34,663 nucleotides of DNA from Burkholderiales bacterium (GTDB lineage Bacteria; Pseudomonadota; Gammaproteobacteria; Burkholderiales; Burkholderiaceae_C): positions 62,590 to 97,252 of the forward strand of contig JAKFVA010000005.1 in assembly GCA_021732385.1 (NCBI GenBank), written 5' to 3'. The notes beneath the pieces are model-generated. The model made no database searches. It was not told where the DNA came from and saw only the letters and a program-made list of their open reading frames with translations. Of this stretch, positions 27,362-34,663 are shown in pieces. How positions within the stretch are numbered: the first letter of the stretch is position 1; each line of letters opens with the position of its first letter. Made by a program: the position numbers and the translations under genes.

Positions 27362-28185
27362 CCTATTGCGTCGCCATCAAACTCAACGCCGGGCTGGTGT
27401 TTTTGTCGGACTCGCGCACCAATGCGGGCCTCGACCAGATCAGCACCTTTCGCAAGATGATCGTCTACGAGAAGCCGGGTGACCGCTTCATGGTGCTGCT
27501 GTCGGCGGGCAACCTGTCCATCAGCCAGTCGGTGCGTGAGATTCTGCAAGTTGAGCAGCTCAAGGAGTTTCCCGAGAGCCCGCCCATCACCATCTGGAAC
27601 GCCACCAGCATGTTTGACGCCGCGCGCGTGCTGGGCGCAGCGGTGCGCCATGTGTACGAGCGCGACGCCGCCTCGCTCAAGCAGTCGGGAGTCGAATTCA
27701 ATGTGTCGCTGATTTTTGGCGGGCAGATCAGGGGCGAGGGTATGCGGCTGTTTCAGGTGTACAGCGCCGGCAATTTCATCGAGTCGACTGCCGAGACGCC
27801 GTACTTTCAGGTGGGCGAATCCAAATACGGCAAGCCGGTGCTTGACCGCGTCATTAGCCCCGATACGCCGCTGCCCGAGGCGGCCAAATGCGCACTGGTG
27901 TCGATGGATTCCACGCTCAAGTCCAACCTCTCGGTGGGTTTGCCGCTGGACCTGGTGGTGTACGAGGCAGGCCAATTGCGAACCGACAAAATTGTCTGCA
28001 TTGACGAGAACAACCCCTACCTCAAGATGCTGCGCGGCGGCTGGGGCAACAAGCTGCGCGAGGTGTTTGACAGTATCGAAGACCCTGAGTGGGACGACGG
28101 CATCACCCAGGTGCCGTTACGCGTGGCCGGTGGCCGCAGCCAGGCGCTGCGCAAGCTCACCAACGAAAACGAAAAACTGATTTAA
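27358..28185 (+). CDS. Anbu-type proteasome-related protease (ancestral beta subunit)
   Basis: This 275-residue protein has the N-terminal nucleophile fold. After Met removal the N-terminus is Thr-Tyr-Cys-Val, giving Thr1. D17 (FLSDSRT) and K32 (FRKM) match the proteasome Asp17/Lys33 positions, and the [14 protein letters not shown] stretch corresponds to the conserved SxGxxxD-like region. These features and the length fit Anbu, a self-compartmentalising relative of HslV and proteasome beta subunits. Anbu is often linked to ATP-grasp, alpha-E and transglutaminase-like genes. None is here; instead it is coupled to mutS by an ATGA overlap. An alpha/beta hydrolase gene follows closely. Substrate unknown. 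Confidence 0.87.
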   Translation: MTYCVAIKLNAGLVFLSDSRTNAGLDQISTFRKMIVYEKPGDRFMVLLSAGNLSISQSVREILQVEQLKEFPESPPITIWNATSMFDAARVLGAAVRHVYERDAASLKQSGVEFNVSLIFGGQIRGEGMRLFQVYSAGNFIESTAETPYFQVGESKYGKPVLDRVISPDTPLPEAAKCALVSMDSTLKSNLSVGLPLDLVVYEAGQLRTDKIVCIDENNPYLKMLRGGWGNKLREVFDSIEDPEWDDGITQVPLRVAGGRSQALRKLTNENEKLI

Positions 28186-28205
28186 AAGCCGGGCGCGTTT
28201 TCCCT

Positions 28206-29090
28206 GTGTCATCCACCGCCACCCACCAGCCGCTACTGGTTTTTTCCCATGGCAACAGCTTCCCGGCCAGCACTTATGGCGTGATGCTCGATGCGCTGCG
28301 CCAGCGCAACTACGACGTGCGCGCGCTTGAAAAACTGGGCCACAACCCGCGTTACCCCGTTACCCGCAACTGGCCCCACCTGGTGCAAGAACTGGCCGAG
28401 TTCATTGACAGCCAGGCCCGTGAGCACACCGGCCCGCTTCTGCTGGCGGGCCATTCACTGGGTGGTTTTTTAAGCCTCATGACAGCTTGCCAGCACCCGG
28501 TGCTGGGTGGCAAACCCGTCGAAGGCGTCGTGTTGCTTGACTCGCCGTTGGTGGGTGGCTGGCGTGCGGCCCTGCTGGCTTTTGCGCAATACACCGGCTT
28601 GGCTGGGCGTTTTTCGCCGGGCGCGGTTAGCCGCCAGCGCCGCCACCGCTGGAGCAGCCAGCAAGAGGTGCTAACGCATTTTGCAAGCAAGAGCGCATTT
28701 GCCAAATGGCACCCACAGGTGCTGCAAGACTACATCCGTCACGGCACGCAAGATGAATCCATTGATGGCCAAAGCCTGCGAAGCCTGAGCTTCAGGCGCG
28801 AGGTGGAAACAGCGATCTACAACCACCTGCCGCACCACATGGCCAGTTTGCTTAAAAAACACCCGCCGCGTTTTCCGGTGGCGTTTATTGGCGGCGCGCA
28901 GTCGTTTGAGCTGCGCCAAGCCGGGATGCACCTGACGCGGCGTGTGGTGGGTGAACGGCTAACCATGCTGCCGGGCAGCCATTTGTTTCCCATGGAGTCG
29001 CCATTGGAGGCCGCCAGCGCGCTAGATACTGCGCTAAAAAACTTGCGCCGTGCAAATCCAAAAGAAGTGGCAAGCCAGGCTAGCGTTTGA
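28206..29090 (+). CDS. Alpha/beta hydrolase
   Basis: This protein has 294 residues from a GTG start. PLLVFSHGNSFPASTY provides the HG oxyanion region, GHSLGG the nucleophile elbow (Ser), and PGSHLFPMESP near the C-terminus the probable catalytic His. The acid residue is not certain. The frame is open back to 28089 inside the Anbu gene, but that part is Arg/Pro-rich shadow sequence. GTG at 28206 lies 20 bases after the Anbu stop and gives a compact family-like start (MSSTATHQPLLVFSHG). No Shine-Dalgarno is seen, so translational coupling is possible. Its last 11 bases overlap the convergent DUF4136 gene. Substrate unknown. Confidence 0.82.
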   Translation: MSSTATHQPLLVFSHGNSFPASTYGVMLDALRQRNYDVRALEKLGHNPRYPVTRNWPHLVQELAEFIDSQAREHTGPLLLAGHSLGGFLSLMTACQHPVLGGKPVEGVVLLDSPLVGGWRAALLAFAQYTGLAGRFSPGAVSRQRRHRWSSQQEVLTHFASKSAFAKWHPQVLQDYIRHGTQDESIDGQSLRSLSFRREVETAIYNHLPHHMASLLKKHPPRFPVAFIGGAQSFELRQAGMHLTRRVVGERLTMLPGSHLFPMESPLEAASALDTALKNLRRANPKEVASQASV

Positions 29091-29766
29091 TAATTTGGCC
29101 TGTCTCGGGGTCAAAGTTCAGCACCCGCACCTGGCCATTTTTTCCTGGAAATCCGTCAAGCGCACCGCGTATCAAGTAAGGTGCCAAATCAGGCAAATCG
29201 GGGTTGTCGCCCGCGTACACCGCGGTGGACTCATAGACCGCCTTGGGCTGGCCTGCAGGCGCGTTCTTGGTATCCAAAAGCCGCAGTTTGATGCGGCTGG
29301 TGTTGATGGTCCGCACTACCTGGCGCTCCCCCACATAGCCTGAACCAAAAGGCCGCACCCAGTAGCCAGGCTGAAAATTGCCGTGCACGTCGCGCGTGCC
29401 GGGCACAAAGAACGACTGATCCACGTAAATCGGCTCGGAAAATACTTTTTCGCGGGTGGAGAAATTGCTGCTTACCTCAACCAGCATGCGCGGGGCTTGG
29501 CCTTGCGCCACCGGCACCAGCCCCACACTTTGCAGTGTGGTGGTGGCGTAGGCCTCATAGGTTTGCTGCTCCAGGTCGTCGGCCTTGTTGGCCGGGCGCA
29601 CAAAAGCAAAAGTACTGCCTGCCGCGTCGGCTGGCCAGGCGCTAAAGCTGGTGACTTTGGTGTTGATGGTGGAGCAAGCGCCCAGCAGCGTTAGCGCCAT
29701 CAAGGCCAGCCCAAGATGCAGGATGCGGCGACTCGTTTGCTTGAAATTGGTAGTTTCAGTGTGCAT
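29080..29766 (-). CDS. DUF4136-type lipoprotein
   Basis: This protein has 228 residues. A signal peptide with lipobox LLGAC gives an acylated Cys at about residue 31 of the precursor. The mature part begins STINTKVTSFSAWP and contains the DUF4136 pattern (TFAFVRP, then a helix YEAYATTTLQSVGLVPV, then strands with VEVSSNFSTREK). A repeated basic/aromatic middle is followed by the C-terminal AVYAGDNPDLPDLAPYLIRGALDGFPG. It is probably an outer-membrane lipoprotein of unknown function. The ATG at 29766 was chosen over 29793 because the signal peptide needs only this start. Its 3' end overlaps the hydrolase gene. Confidence 0.83.
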   Translation of the reverse strand: MHTETTNFKQTSRRILHLGLALMALTLLGACSTINTKVTSFSAWPADAAGSTFAFVRPANKADDLEQQTYEAYATTTLQSVGLVPVAQGQAPRMLVEVSSNFSTREKVFSEPIYVDQSFFVPGTRDVHGNFQPGYWVRPFGSGYVGERQVVRTINTSRIKLRLLDTKNAPAGQPKAVYESTAVYAGDNPDLPDLAPYLIRGALDGFPGKNGQVRVLNFDPETGQIIKR

Positions 29767-29863
29767 GCGAGTGATTATGGGCAAAGCCGTCAAAGGGTGT
29801 TTGTCCGCCGTTTAATTCACCGCAAAGTTGTTGCGCTATCTGTAACGCCTTGCTGCAAGCCGC

Positions 29864-30688
29864 TTAGGCCGCCCACTTAATCCAGCCCGTCCAGGCCGTA
29901 AGCAGCACCACCGCGCCAAAGCCAATGCGGTACCAGGCAAACGGCACAAAACTGTTGCTGGCTATGTAGCGCAACAGCCAGCGTATGCACAACCAGGCGC
30001 TCACAAAAGAAAACAGCAGCCCCACGCCAAATAGCGGCAGGTCATTTACCGACAGCAAAGCCCGCTCTTTGTAGAGGCTGTACGCACCCGCGCCAATCAG
30101 GGTGGGAATGGCCAGAAAAAAAGAAAAGTCTGTAGCCGCCTGCCGGCTCAGGCCCAGCAGCATGCCGCCAATAATGGTGGCGCCGCTGCGGCTGGTGCCA
30201 GGGATCATGGCCAGGCACTGCACCAAGCCCACCTTGAGGGCATCCAGCGGCATCATGTCGTCTACCGCATGAATGCGGGCCTGGGTTTGCGGCCTTTTTT
30301 CAGCCCACAAGATAACCAGACCCCCCACAATGAAGGTACTGGCCACAACCACCGGGGTAAACAAATGCGCCTGGATAGCCTTGCCAAACAGCAGCCCCAG
30401 AATTACGGCGGGCACAAAGGCAATCAGCACGTTGAGCGAAAAACGCTGGGCCTGCGCCTCGGTGGGCAGGGCCACCAGCGTACTGCGGATTTTTTGCCAG
30501 TAAATCAGGATCACGGCAAAAATCGCGCCAGTCTGGATGGCAATGTCAAACACCTTGGCCTTGTCATCATCAAAGCCCAGCAGCGAGCCCGCCAAAATCA
30601 AATGGCCAGTGGATGAGATTGGTAAAAACTCGGTTAACCCTTCAACCACGCCCATTACGGCAGCTTTAAATAGCAAGGCAATATCCAA
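29864..30688 (-). CDS. uppP: Undecaprenyl-diphosphate phosphatase
   Basis: This 274-residue polytopic membrane enzyme recycles undecaprenyl pyrophosphate for cell-wall and glycan synthesis; loss or overproduction affects bacitracin response. Family motifs are intact: [17 protein letters not shown] (about 14-30) and the GTSRSGATI loop. About eight hydrophobic segments are visible. The start codon is TTG at 30688 ([10 protein letters not shown] follows). AGGAG lies six bases upstream of that TTG, and no ATG or GTG gives a family-like N-terminus, so the TTG is well supported. Confidence 0.95.
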   Translation of the reverse strand: MDIALLFKAAVMGVVEGLTEFLPISSTGHLILAGSLLGFDDDKAKVFDIAIQTGAIFAVILIYWQKIRSTLVALPTEAQAQRFSLNVLIAFVPAVILGLLFGKAIQAHLFTPVVVASTFIVGGLVILWAEKRPQTQARIHAVDDMMPLDALKVGLVQCLAMIPGTSRSGATIIGGMLLGLSRQAATDFSFFLAIPTLIGAGAYSLYKERALLSVNDLPLFGVGLLFSFVSAWLCIRWLLRYIASNSFVPFAWYRIGFGAVVLLTAWTGWIKWAA

Positions 30689-30864
30689 TCAACGCTCCTG
30701 GTTCAAGTTTGCCAATTATCGGGGCTGGCCCAATGCGCTTTGATGTAACGCTGGGCATTTGCGAGGCAGTTTTAACAAGCCTTGCATCCGTGCGGCCAAT
30801 CAATGCGTTGTGACTGATGTAAATCCCCTTTTTATTTGTTTTCACATCCACCCCAGGAGTTCTC

Positions 30865-31404
30865 ATGATTCGCTTTGCTCTAACAGCTACCGCCGTAACC
30901 CTGATTGCTGCTTGCGCCAGCACCCCACCCGCACCCACTTTCTCCCAAGCGGGCATGCCGGCTGCCGTGCAGGTGCCGGCTGGCAACGTTGTTACCCTGG
31001 AGAGCGTGGGTGTGGGCGAAATCACCTACCAGTGCAACCCCAACAAAGACATCCAAGGCCAGTTTGCCTGGGTGTTTGTTGGCCCTGACGCCAAGCTGAA
31101 CAACCGCGCAGGCAAACAAATTGGCAAGTACTATGGCCCGCCCGCCACCTGGGAAGCCAACGACGGCTCCAAGCTCACTGGCGTGCAAGTGGCTGTGTCG
31201 CCTGCTACTGCGGGCAGCATTCCGCTGCAACTGGTTAAAGCCAACCCCGCCATAGGTGCGGGTGCCATGAGCGGCGTTACCTTTATTCAGCGCGTGGCCA
31301 CCGTGGGCGGCGTGGCCCCCGCTACCCCCTGCAATGCCGCCGCGGTAGGCAAAAAAGAAATCGTCAAATACCAGGCTGATTACATTTTCTGGAAAGCTGT
31401 TTAA
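30865..31404 (+). CDS. DUF3455-type putative lipoprotein
   Basis: This 179-residue protein has a short signal peptide with lipobox-like IAAC (Cys near residue 17). The mature protein shows the DUF3455 pattern: GEITYQCNPN, AWVFVGPDAKLNNRAGKQIGKYYGPPATWEANDGSKLTG, then VQRVAT-like (here IQRVATVGGVAPATPC) and YQADYIFWKA at the end. Function is unknown. AGGAG lies seven bases before the ATG. The gene is divergent from uppP with a 176-base gap. A 28-base palindrome and a strong terminator follow it. Confidence 0.85.
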   Translation: MIRFALTATAVTLIAACASTPPAPTFSQAGMPAAVQVPAGNVVTLESVGVGEITYQCNPNKDIQGQFAWVFVGPDAKLNNRAGKQIGKYYGPPATWEANDGSKLTGVQVAVSPATAGSIPLQLVKANPAIGAGAMSGVTFIQRVATVGGVAPATPCNAAAVGKKEIVKYQADYIFWKAV

Positions 31405-31418
31405 ATCTTTAAGGTACA

Positions 31419-31446
31419 GGGTGTGCGCGGTTAACCGCGCACACCC
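31419..31446. repeat. 28-base perfect palindrome
   Basis: The half-site GGGTGTGCGCGGTT is followed immediately by its exact reverse complement, with no loop. It lies 15 bases after the DUF3455 stop and five bases before a separate terminator stem. It could be an operator, a recombination or replication-related site, or a transcript-end hairpin. Confidence 0.85.
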
Positions 31447-31450
31447 AACA

Positions 31451-31484
31451 AAAAGCCCGCCAGGCAAAACCTGGCGGGCTTTTT
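31451..31484. terminator. Strong bidirectional intrinsic terminator
   Basis: AAAAGCCCGCCAGG (31451-31464), loop CAAAA, then CCTGGCGGGCTTTT (31470-31483) with a further T. The A run on one side and T run on the other allow it to end both the DUF3455 transcript and the convergent His-rich gene. Confidence 0.93.
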
Positions 31485-31505
31485 CATGCTTTCTGATACC
31501 TGGGA

Positions 31506-32000
31506 TTAACGCCCGTGATGGCCATGCTCGCCATGACCACCATGCCCGCCGTGACCACCATGACCACGGCCATGCCGGTGGCCATTTCCATGCCCATGTC
31601 CGTGGTTGCGATAGTGAATGGGCGCCGCATAACCCCGAATCGGTTGCACATAAACCTGGCGCGGCACAAACACGGGTGCAGGCTGCGCGTAATAGTTGTA
31701 GCGCGACTGCAGCACCACCTGCTGCGGGTACAGCACACCGTCTGTACCCAGCACATAGCCCTGTGGCACAACCTGACGCGAGCCATAGCCATAGCCATGG
31801 CCATAGTGGTACTGTGGTTGCGTAGCCACCACCGACACGCCGGGCAGATTCAGGCCGATAGAAAAGCGCACATCGCTGGCACGCGCCTGGCTGGCTTGAA
31901 ACACCGCCCCTACAAGCAGCAAACTGCCTAGCAGCCACTTGGCGGCTGGGACGCTGTAAAAACCGGTTGCGCGGGTAGCAACGGAAAGAGGTGAAGTCAT
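31506..32000 (-). CDS. Exported His/Gly-rich protein, probable metal binding
   Basis: This 164-residue protein has a signal peptide (KWLLGSLLLVGAVFQ, cleavage after ARA near residue 41). A Tyr/Val/Gln-rich middle follows, with VVPQGYVLGTDGVLYPQQV and QPAPVFVPRQVYVQP stretches. The tail of ~33 residues has 12 His in HG, HGG and HR units. Such tails usually bind Ni, Zn or Cu ions. The ATG at 32000 is preceded by GGAG about seven bases upstream; the longer frame to 32027 lacks this. The tail is encoded by tandem CAT/CAC-GGC units and may vary in length between strains. No named family recognised. Confidence 0.72.
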   Translation of the reverse strand: MTSPLSVATRATGFYSVPAAKWLLGSLLLVGAVFQASQARASDVRFSIGLNLPGVSVVATQPQYHYGHGYGYGSRQVVPQGYVLGTDGVLYPQQVVLQSRYNYYAQPAPVFVPRQVYVQPIRGYAAPIHYRNHGHGHGNGHRHGRGHGGHGGHGGHGEHGHHGR

Positions 32001-32104
32001 GGTGGTTCTCCAGAGTAAGGGCAACACAGCCCATACCGTGATTAACGCAGCCCAAAGTCAAGCAGATGGCTTAGCTAAAGTTAAGCTCGTAGCCAAACGT
32101 AACC

Positions 32105-32125
32105 TTGTAGGCCGCGCCCTACAAT
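32105..32125 (+). promoter_or_regulatory. Hairpin and -10-like TACAAT just before glnS
   Basis: TTGTAGG (32105-32111) and CCTACAA (32118-32124) form a perfect inverted repeat with a six-base loop. It includes TACAAT at 32120-32125, seven bases before the glnS ATG. If TACAAT is a -10 element, transcription would begin at or next to the ATG. No -35 is clear. Confidence 0.35.
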
Positions 32126-32132
32126 CTGCGCA

Positions 32133-33974
32133 ATGAGTCCTGCCACTGAAAACACCGCCCACAACGCCGCTTCACCGGCTGCTGTAAAGCCCAGCAATTT
32201 CCTACGCCAAATCATTGAAAACGACCTGGCACAAGGCACTTACGCCACCCGCCAGTGGGGTGGCAGCCCCGGTGATGCCGCGCACCATGCGGCCGGCGCG
32301 CCCGATGTGGCCCAAGTGCGCATGCGTTTTCCGCCCGAGCCCAATGGCTACCTGCATGTGGGCCATGCCAAAAGTATTTGCCTCAACTTTAGCCTGGCGC
32401 GTGACTATGGCGGCGTGTGCCACATGCGCTTTGACGACACCAACCCCGAAAAAGAAGACGTCGAGTACGTCAACAGCATTCTGGACGCCGTGCAGTGGCT
32501 GGGCTTTGACTGGCAATTCAACGGGCAAGCGCATTTGTTCCACGCCAGCGACTACTTTGGCTTCATGTACCGCGCCGCGGCGTATTTGATCGAGTCGGGC
32601 CATGCGTATGTAGACGAGCAAACCGCCGACCAAATGCGCGCCAACCGCGGCGACTTTGGCAAGCCCGGCACTGACAGCCCCTTCCGCAACCGCCCGCCCG
32701 TCGAGAATTTAGAGCGGTTTCGGCAAATGGCGCAAGCGCAGCATGCGGATGGCGCTATGGTCTTGCGTGCCAAGATTGACATGGGCCACCCCAACATCAA
32801 CATGCGCGACCCGGCGTTGTACCGCATACGCCGCGCCACCCACCACAACACCGGCGACACCTGGTGCATCTACCCGATGTACACCTTTGCCCACCCGATT
32901 GAAGACGCGCTGGAAAACATCACCCACAGCATCTGCACGCTGGAGTTTGAAGACCAGCGCCCGTTCTACGACTGGCTGCTCGATCATTTGCGCGAAGGCG
33001 GTTTGATAAACACCCCGCAACCGCGCCAGTACGAATTTGCGCGGCTGAACCTCACCTACGTCATCACCAGCAAGCGCAAGCTGAAACAACTGGTTGACGA
33101 AGGCCATGTCAGCGGCTGGGACGACCCGCGCCTGCCCACCATCGCCGGCCTGCGCCGCCGCGGCTACACGCCAGAAGCCATTCAACTCTTTGCCGAACGC
33201 ATCGGCGTGACTAAAAGCGACAGTTGGATCGACTACAGCACGCTGGAAGGCTGCCTGCGCGAAGACCTGGAAACCAAGGCCCACCGCGGCTTTGCGGTGT
33301 TGAACCCGGTGAAACTGGTGCTGACCAACTGGGACGAACTGATGGGCGCCGGCCACCTGGAGCCCTGCACCCAGCCCGCCCTGCCTCACCCGGCCCACGA
33401 AGCAACCACTGACGCCGCTGGCGCTGCCCAGCCCGCGCTGCGCCACTTCACCCTTGGCAAAGAAGTTTGGATAGAACGCGAAGATTTTGAAGAAGTGCCC
33501 CCCAAGGGCTACAAGCGTTTGTTTCCCGGCAACCGGGTGCGCCTGAAGGCGGGCTACGTCATCGAGTGCACCGGCTGCACCAAAGATGCCAAGGGCGTCA
33601 TCACCGAGGTGCTGGCCGCCGTGGTGCCCGATACCAAAAGCGGCACGCCGGGCAGCGACCTGGTGAAAGTGAAAGCCGCCATCACCTGGGTCGGCGTGGC
33701 CGATGGCGTCAACGCCGAAGTGCGCCTGTACGACCGCCTGTTTCTGGACGCGCAACCCGACGCGGGCGGCAAAGACTTCATCGAAAGTTTGAACCCGAAC
33801 AGCCTGAAAGTGGTGACGGCGATTGTTGAACCGTCATTGGCGAATGCCTTGCCGGACCAGAAGCTTCAGTTTGAACGGCACGGGTATTTTGTGGCGGATC
33901 GGATGGATCACGTGCAAGGGACGAACCCGGTGTTTAGCTTGGCGGTGGGGTTGAAGGACAGTTGGGGCAAGTAG
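32133..33974 (+). CDS. glnS: Glutamine--tRNA ligase
   Basis: This 613-residue class I synthetase charges tRNA-Gln. The HIGH-type motif is in RFPPEPNGYLHVGHAKS and the KMSKS-type loop in YVITSKRKLKQLV. MRFDDTNPEKED and DDPRLPTIAGLRRRGY are typical GlnRS stretches. The C-terminal anticodon-binding beta-barrels run from about residue 340. An Ala/Pro-rich insert of about 25 residues (PALPHPAHEATTDAAGAAQ) splits the first barrel and makes the protein longer than E. coli GlnS (~550). The presence of GlnRS does not exclude GatCAB. There is no Shine-Dalgarno before the ATG. No terminator is visible after the stop. Confidence 0.96.
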   Translation: MSPATENTAHNAASPAAVKPSNFLRQIIENDLAQGTYATRQWGGSPGDAAHHAAGAPDVAQVRMRFPPEPNGYLHVGHAKSICLNFSLARDYGGVCHMRFDDTNPEKEDVEYVNSILDAVQWLGFDWQFNGQAHLFHASDYFGFMYRAAAYLIESGHAYVDEQTADQMRANRGDFGKPGTDSPFRNRPPVENLERFRQMAQAQHADGAMVLRAKIDMGHPNINMRDPALYRIRRATHHNTGDTWCIYPMYTFAHPIEDALENITHSICTLEFEDQRPFYDWLLDHLREGGLINTPQPRQYEFARLNLTYVITSKRKLKQLVDEGHVSGWDDPRLPTIAGLRRRGYTPEAIQLFAERIGVTKSDSWIDYSTLEGCLREDLETKAHRGFAVLNPVKLVLTNWDELMGAGHLEPCTQPALPHPAHEATTDAAGAAQPALRHFTLGKEVWIEREDFEEVPPKGYKRLFPGNRVRLKAGYVIECTGCTKDAKGVITEVLAAVVPDTKSGTPGSDLVKVKAAITWVGVADGVNAEVRLYDRLFLDAQPDAGGKDFIESLNPNSLKVVTAIVEPSLANALPDQKLQFERHGYFVADRMDHVQGTNPVFSLAVGLKDSWGK

Positions 33975-34012
33975 CCTAAGTCAGAAGTGCAATAAAAAAT
34001 GGGAAGAGAAAA

Positions 34013-34558
34013 ATGGATTTAGTCACAAGCAATTTAGTTCAAACATTCAAGGCCGATGAAGGGTTTGACAATTCAACTTCACCTGACGTGCTCTTTGAGC
34101 ATTTTGCAAACTTTTGCGTTTTATCACATGAGTACACCGACGAGTTTGATCTTGAAGACATACACACTGGCGGTGGCAATGACTTGGGCATAGACGGTAT
34201 CGCCGTAATAGTGAACGGCGCACTGATTAGCAGTCCTGAAGAGATTGATGACCTAGCCGAATCCAATAAGTACATTAAGGCGGAATTTATTCTTGTTCAA
34301 GCCAAGAGCCAAAGCAGCTTCGACGGCAAGGAGATCAGCAACTTGTTTTTCGGTGCAAAAGATTTGTTTTCGGGATCAACCGCCATTCTTCCTAGGAATG
34401 ATCAAGTCAAATCGATTGAGAAACTGATTGCTAAGATTTACACGAAGAGCGCACTATTCAAGCGAGGTAATCCCACTCTCAAACTGTACTTTGTCACAAC
34501 CGGAAAATGGTTGGATGACTCCAAGCTGAATGCACGTGGACTTCACCCGTTTTCGTAG
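34013..34558 (+). pseudogene. AIPR-type (abortive infection/phage resistance) gene, N-terminal part, cut by an IS element
   Basis: The open frame is 181 codons, but only about the first 174 are native; the last residues and stop (RGLHPFS) come from the IS end at 34537. The region GGGNDLGIDGIAVIVNG followed by EFILVQAKSQSSFDGKEI matches the N-terminus of AIPR proteins and has a PD-(D/E)XK-like pattern (D57/D61, then Q96-x-K98). Full AIPR proteins are several hundred residues, so most of the gene is missing here. GGGAAGAG gives a good ribosome site. Base composition is clearly more AT-rich than the genes before it, suggesting horizontal gain. Family call moderately sure; loss of function likely. 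Confidence 0.72.
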
Positions 34559-34663
34559 ACATAAATCAACTTCCGGTTTGAAGTTGCTCGAACGCAAGCG
34601 GACTCATTTGGTCAAGATGACTGTGCCTGCGGACTCGATTGTAAAAACCCTCAATGTAGTCAA
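34537..34663 (-). mobile_element. IS3-family insertion sequence, one end (rest outside window)
   Basis: The terminal sequence TGGACTTCACCCGTTTTCG begins at 34537, starts with TG, and lies 29 bases beyond the stop of a transposase on the minus strand. The interrupted AIPR frame meets it exactly here. Only one end is in view, so the target duplication and opposite inverted repeat cannot be checked. The boundary could be off by a few bases. Confidence 0.75.
34566..34663 (-). CDS. IS3-family transposase OrfB, C-terminal end (partial)
   Basis: The minus strand encodes DYIEGFYNRVRRHSHLDQ, then MSPLAFEQLQTGS and a TGA stop (34568-34566). This is the typical end of an IS3-family DDE integrase-core transposase (FYNxxRRHSxLxxxSPxxFE). 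The catalytic residues lie outside the window. It is too short for most ORF callers. Confidence 0.9.
   Translation of the reverse strand, partial: DYIEGFYNRVRRHSHLDQMSPLAFEQLQTGS

Noticed and set aside
27097-27975. 292-residue open frame opposite the mutS/Anbu junction
   Set aside because: It spans two well-supported overlapping genes and has a His/Arg/Gly-rich shadow composition.
30880-32061. 393-residue open frame on the minus strand across the DUF3455 gene, terminator and His-rich gene
   Set aside because: It crosses a strong terminator and the palindrome, is Trp/Arg/Ser-rich, and is out of frame with two supported genes.
32709-33755. 348-residue open frame opposite glnS
   Set aside because: Antisense to a certain gene, with Gly/Val/Ala/Phe-rich composition and no recognisable motif.
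1-34663. CRISPR arrays, tRNA and rRNA genes
   Set aside because: I saw no regularly spaced repeats and no cloverleaf-like or rRNA-like sequence. A covariance search could still find a missed small RNA.

Overview
The window looks like a chromosomal segment of a GC-rich betaproteobacterium. Protein similarity and local gene order (nirBD-nasA-ybiB-cobA; pmbA/darP-mog; rpsU-yqeY) point to Burkholderiales, most likely Comamonadaceae of the Rhodoferax/Polaromonas type. This placement rests on recognition of families, not on a database search. Coding density is very high. Most genes are housekeeping or conserved accessory genes. Only the last ~650 bases look clearly mobile or foreign.

Region 1 (1-6203): an assimilatory nitrate/nitrite reduction operon. 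It holds the 3' part of nirB, then nirD, nasA, ybiB (trpD2 family) and cobA. CobA makes the siroheme precursor that NirB needs. Just upstream of nasA is a small frame-shifted echo of the first [4Fe-4S]-binding codons of nasA.

Region 2 (6200-8814): a small TIGR03643-type protein (minus strand), a YhiN/HI0933-type flavoprotein, an SDR with Phe at the catalytic Tyr position, and a small two-helix membrane protein.

Region 3 (8815-16693): a ~410-base AT-rich non-coding stretch with several inverted repeats. It is followed by a two-gene signalling operon: a response regulator with a degenerate nucleotidyl-cyclase-like output domain, and a large hybrid histidine kinase (GAF, about four PAS, HisKA, HATPase, REC, HPt). 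Convergent with it and overlapping its 3' end is a two-gene operon of a processive-type family 2 glycosyltransferase and a TPR/YaiO outer-membrane barrel, a candidate polysaccharide synthase/exporter pair.

Region 4 (16694-24699): rpsU with a strong terminator, yqeY, pmbA (minus), darP-mog, a LysM-FecR envelope protein, cysE and trmJ (minus), and an inositol-monophosphatase-family gene.

Region 5 (24737-33974): mutS translationally coupled to an Anbu-type proteasome-like protease, an alpha/beta hydrolase, a DUF4136 lipoprotein, uppP with a TTG start, a DUF3455 lipoprotein, a 28-base perfect palindrome plus bidirectional terminator, a His/Gly-rich exported protein, and glnS with a possible leaderless promoter.

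Region 6 (33975-34663): AT-richer DNA carrying the N-terminal third of an AIPR-type (abortive infection/phage resistance) protein. It is cut by the end of an IS3-family element whose transposase runs out of the window on the minus strand. This is the likeliest edge of an accessory or defence island.

Many neighbouring genes overlap by 4 bases (ATGA) when co-directional. Four convergent pairs overlap at their stop codons, so the genome is very compact.
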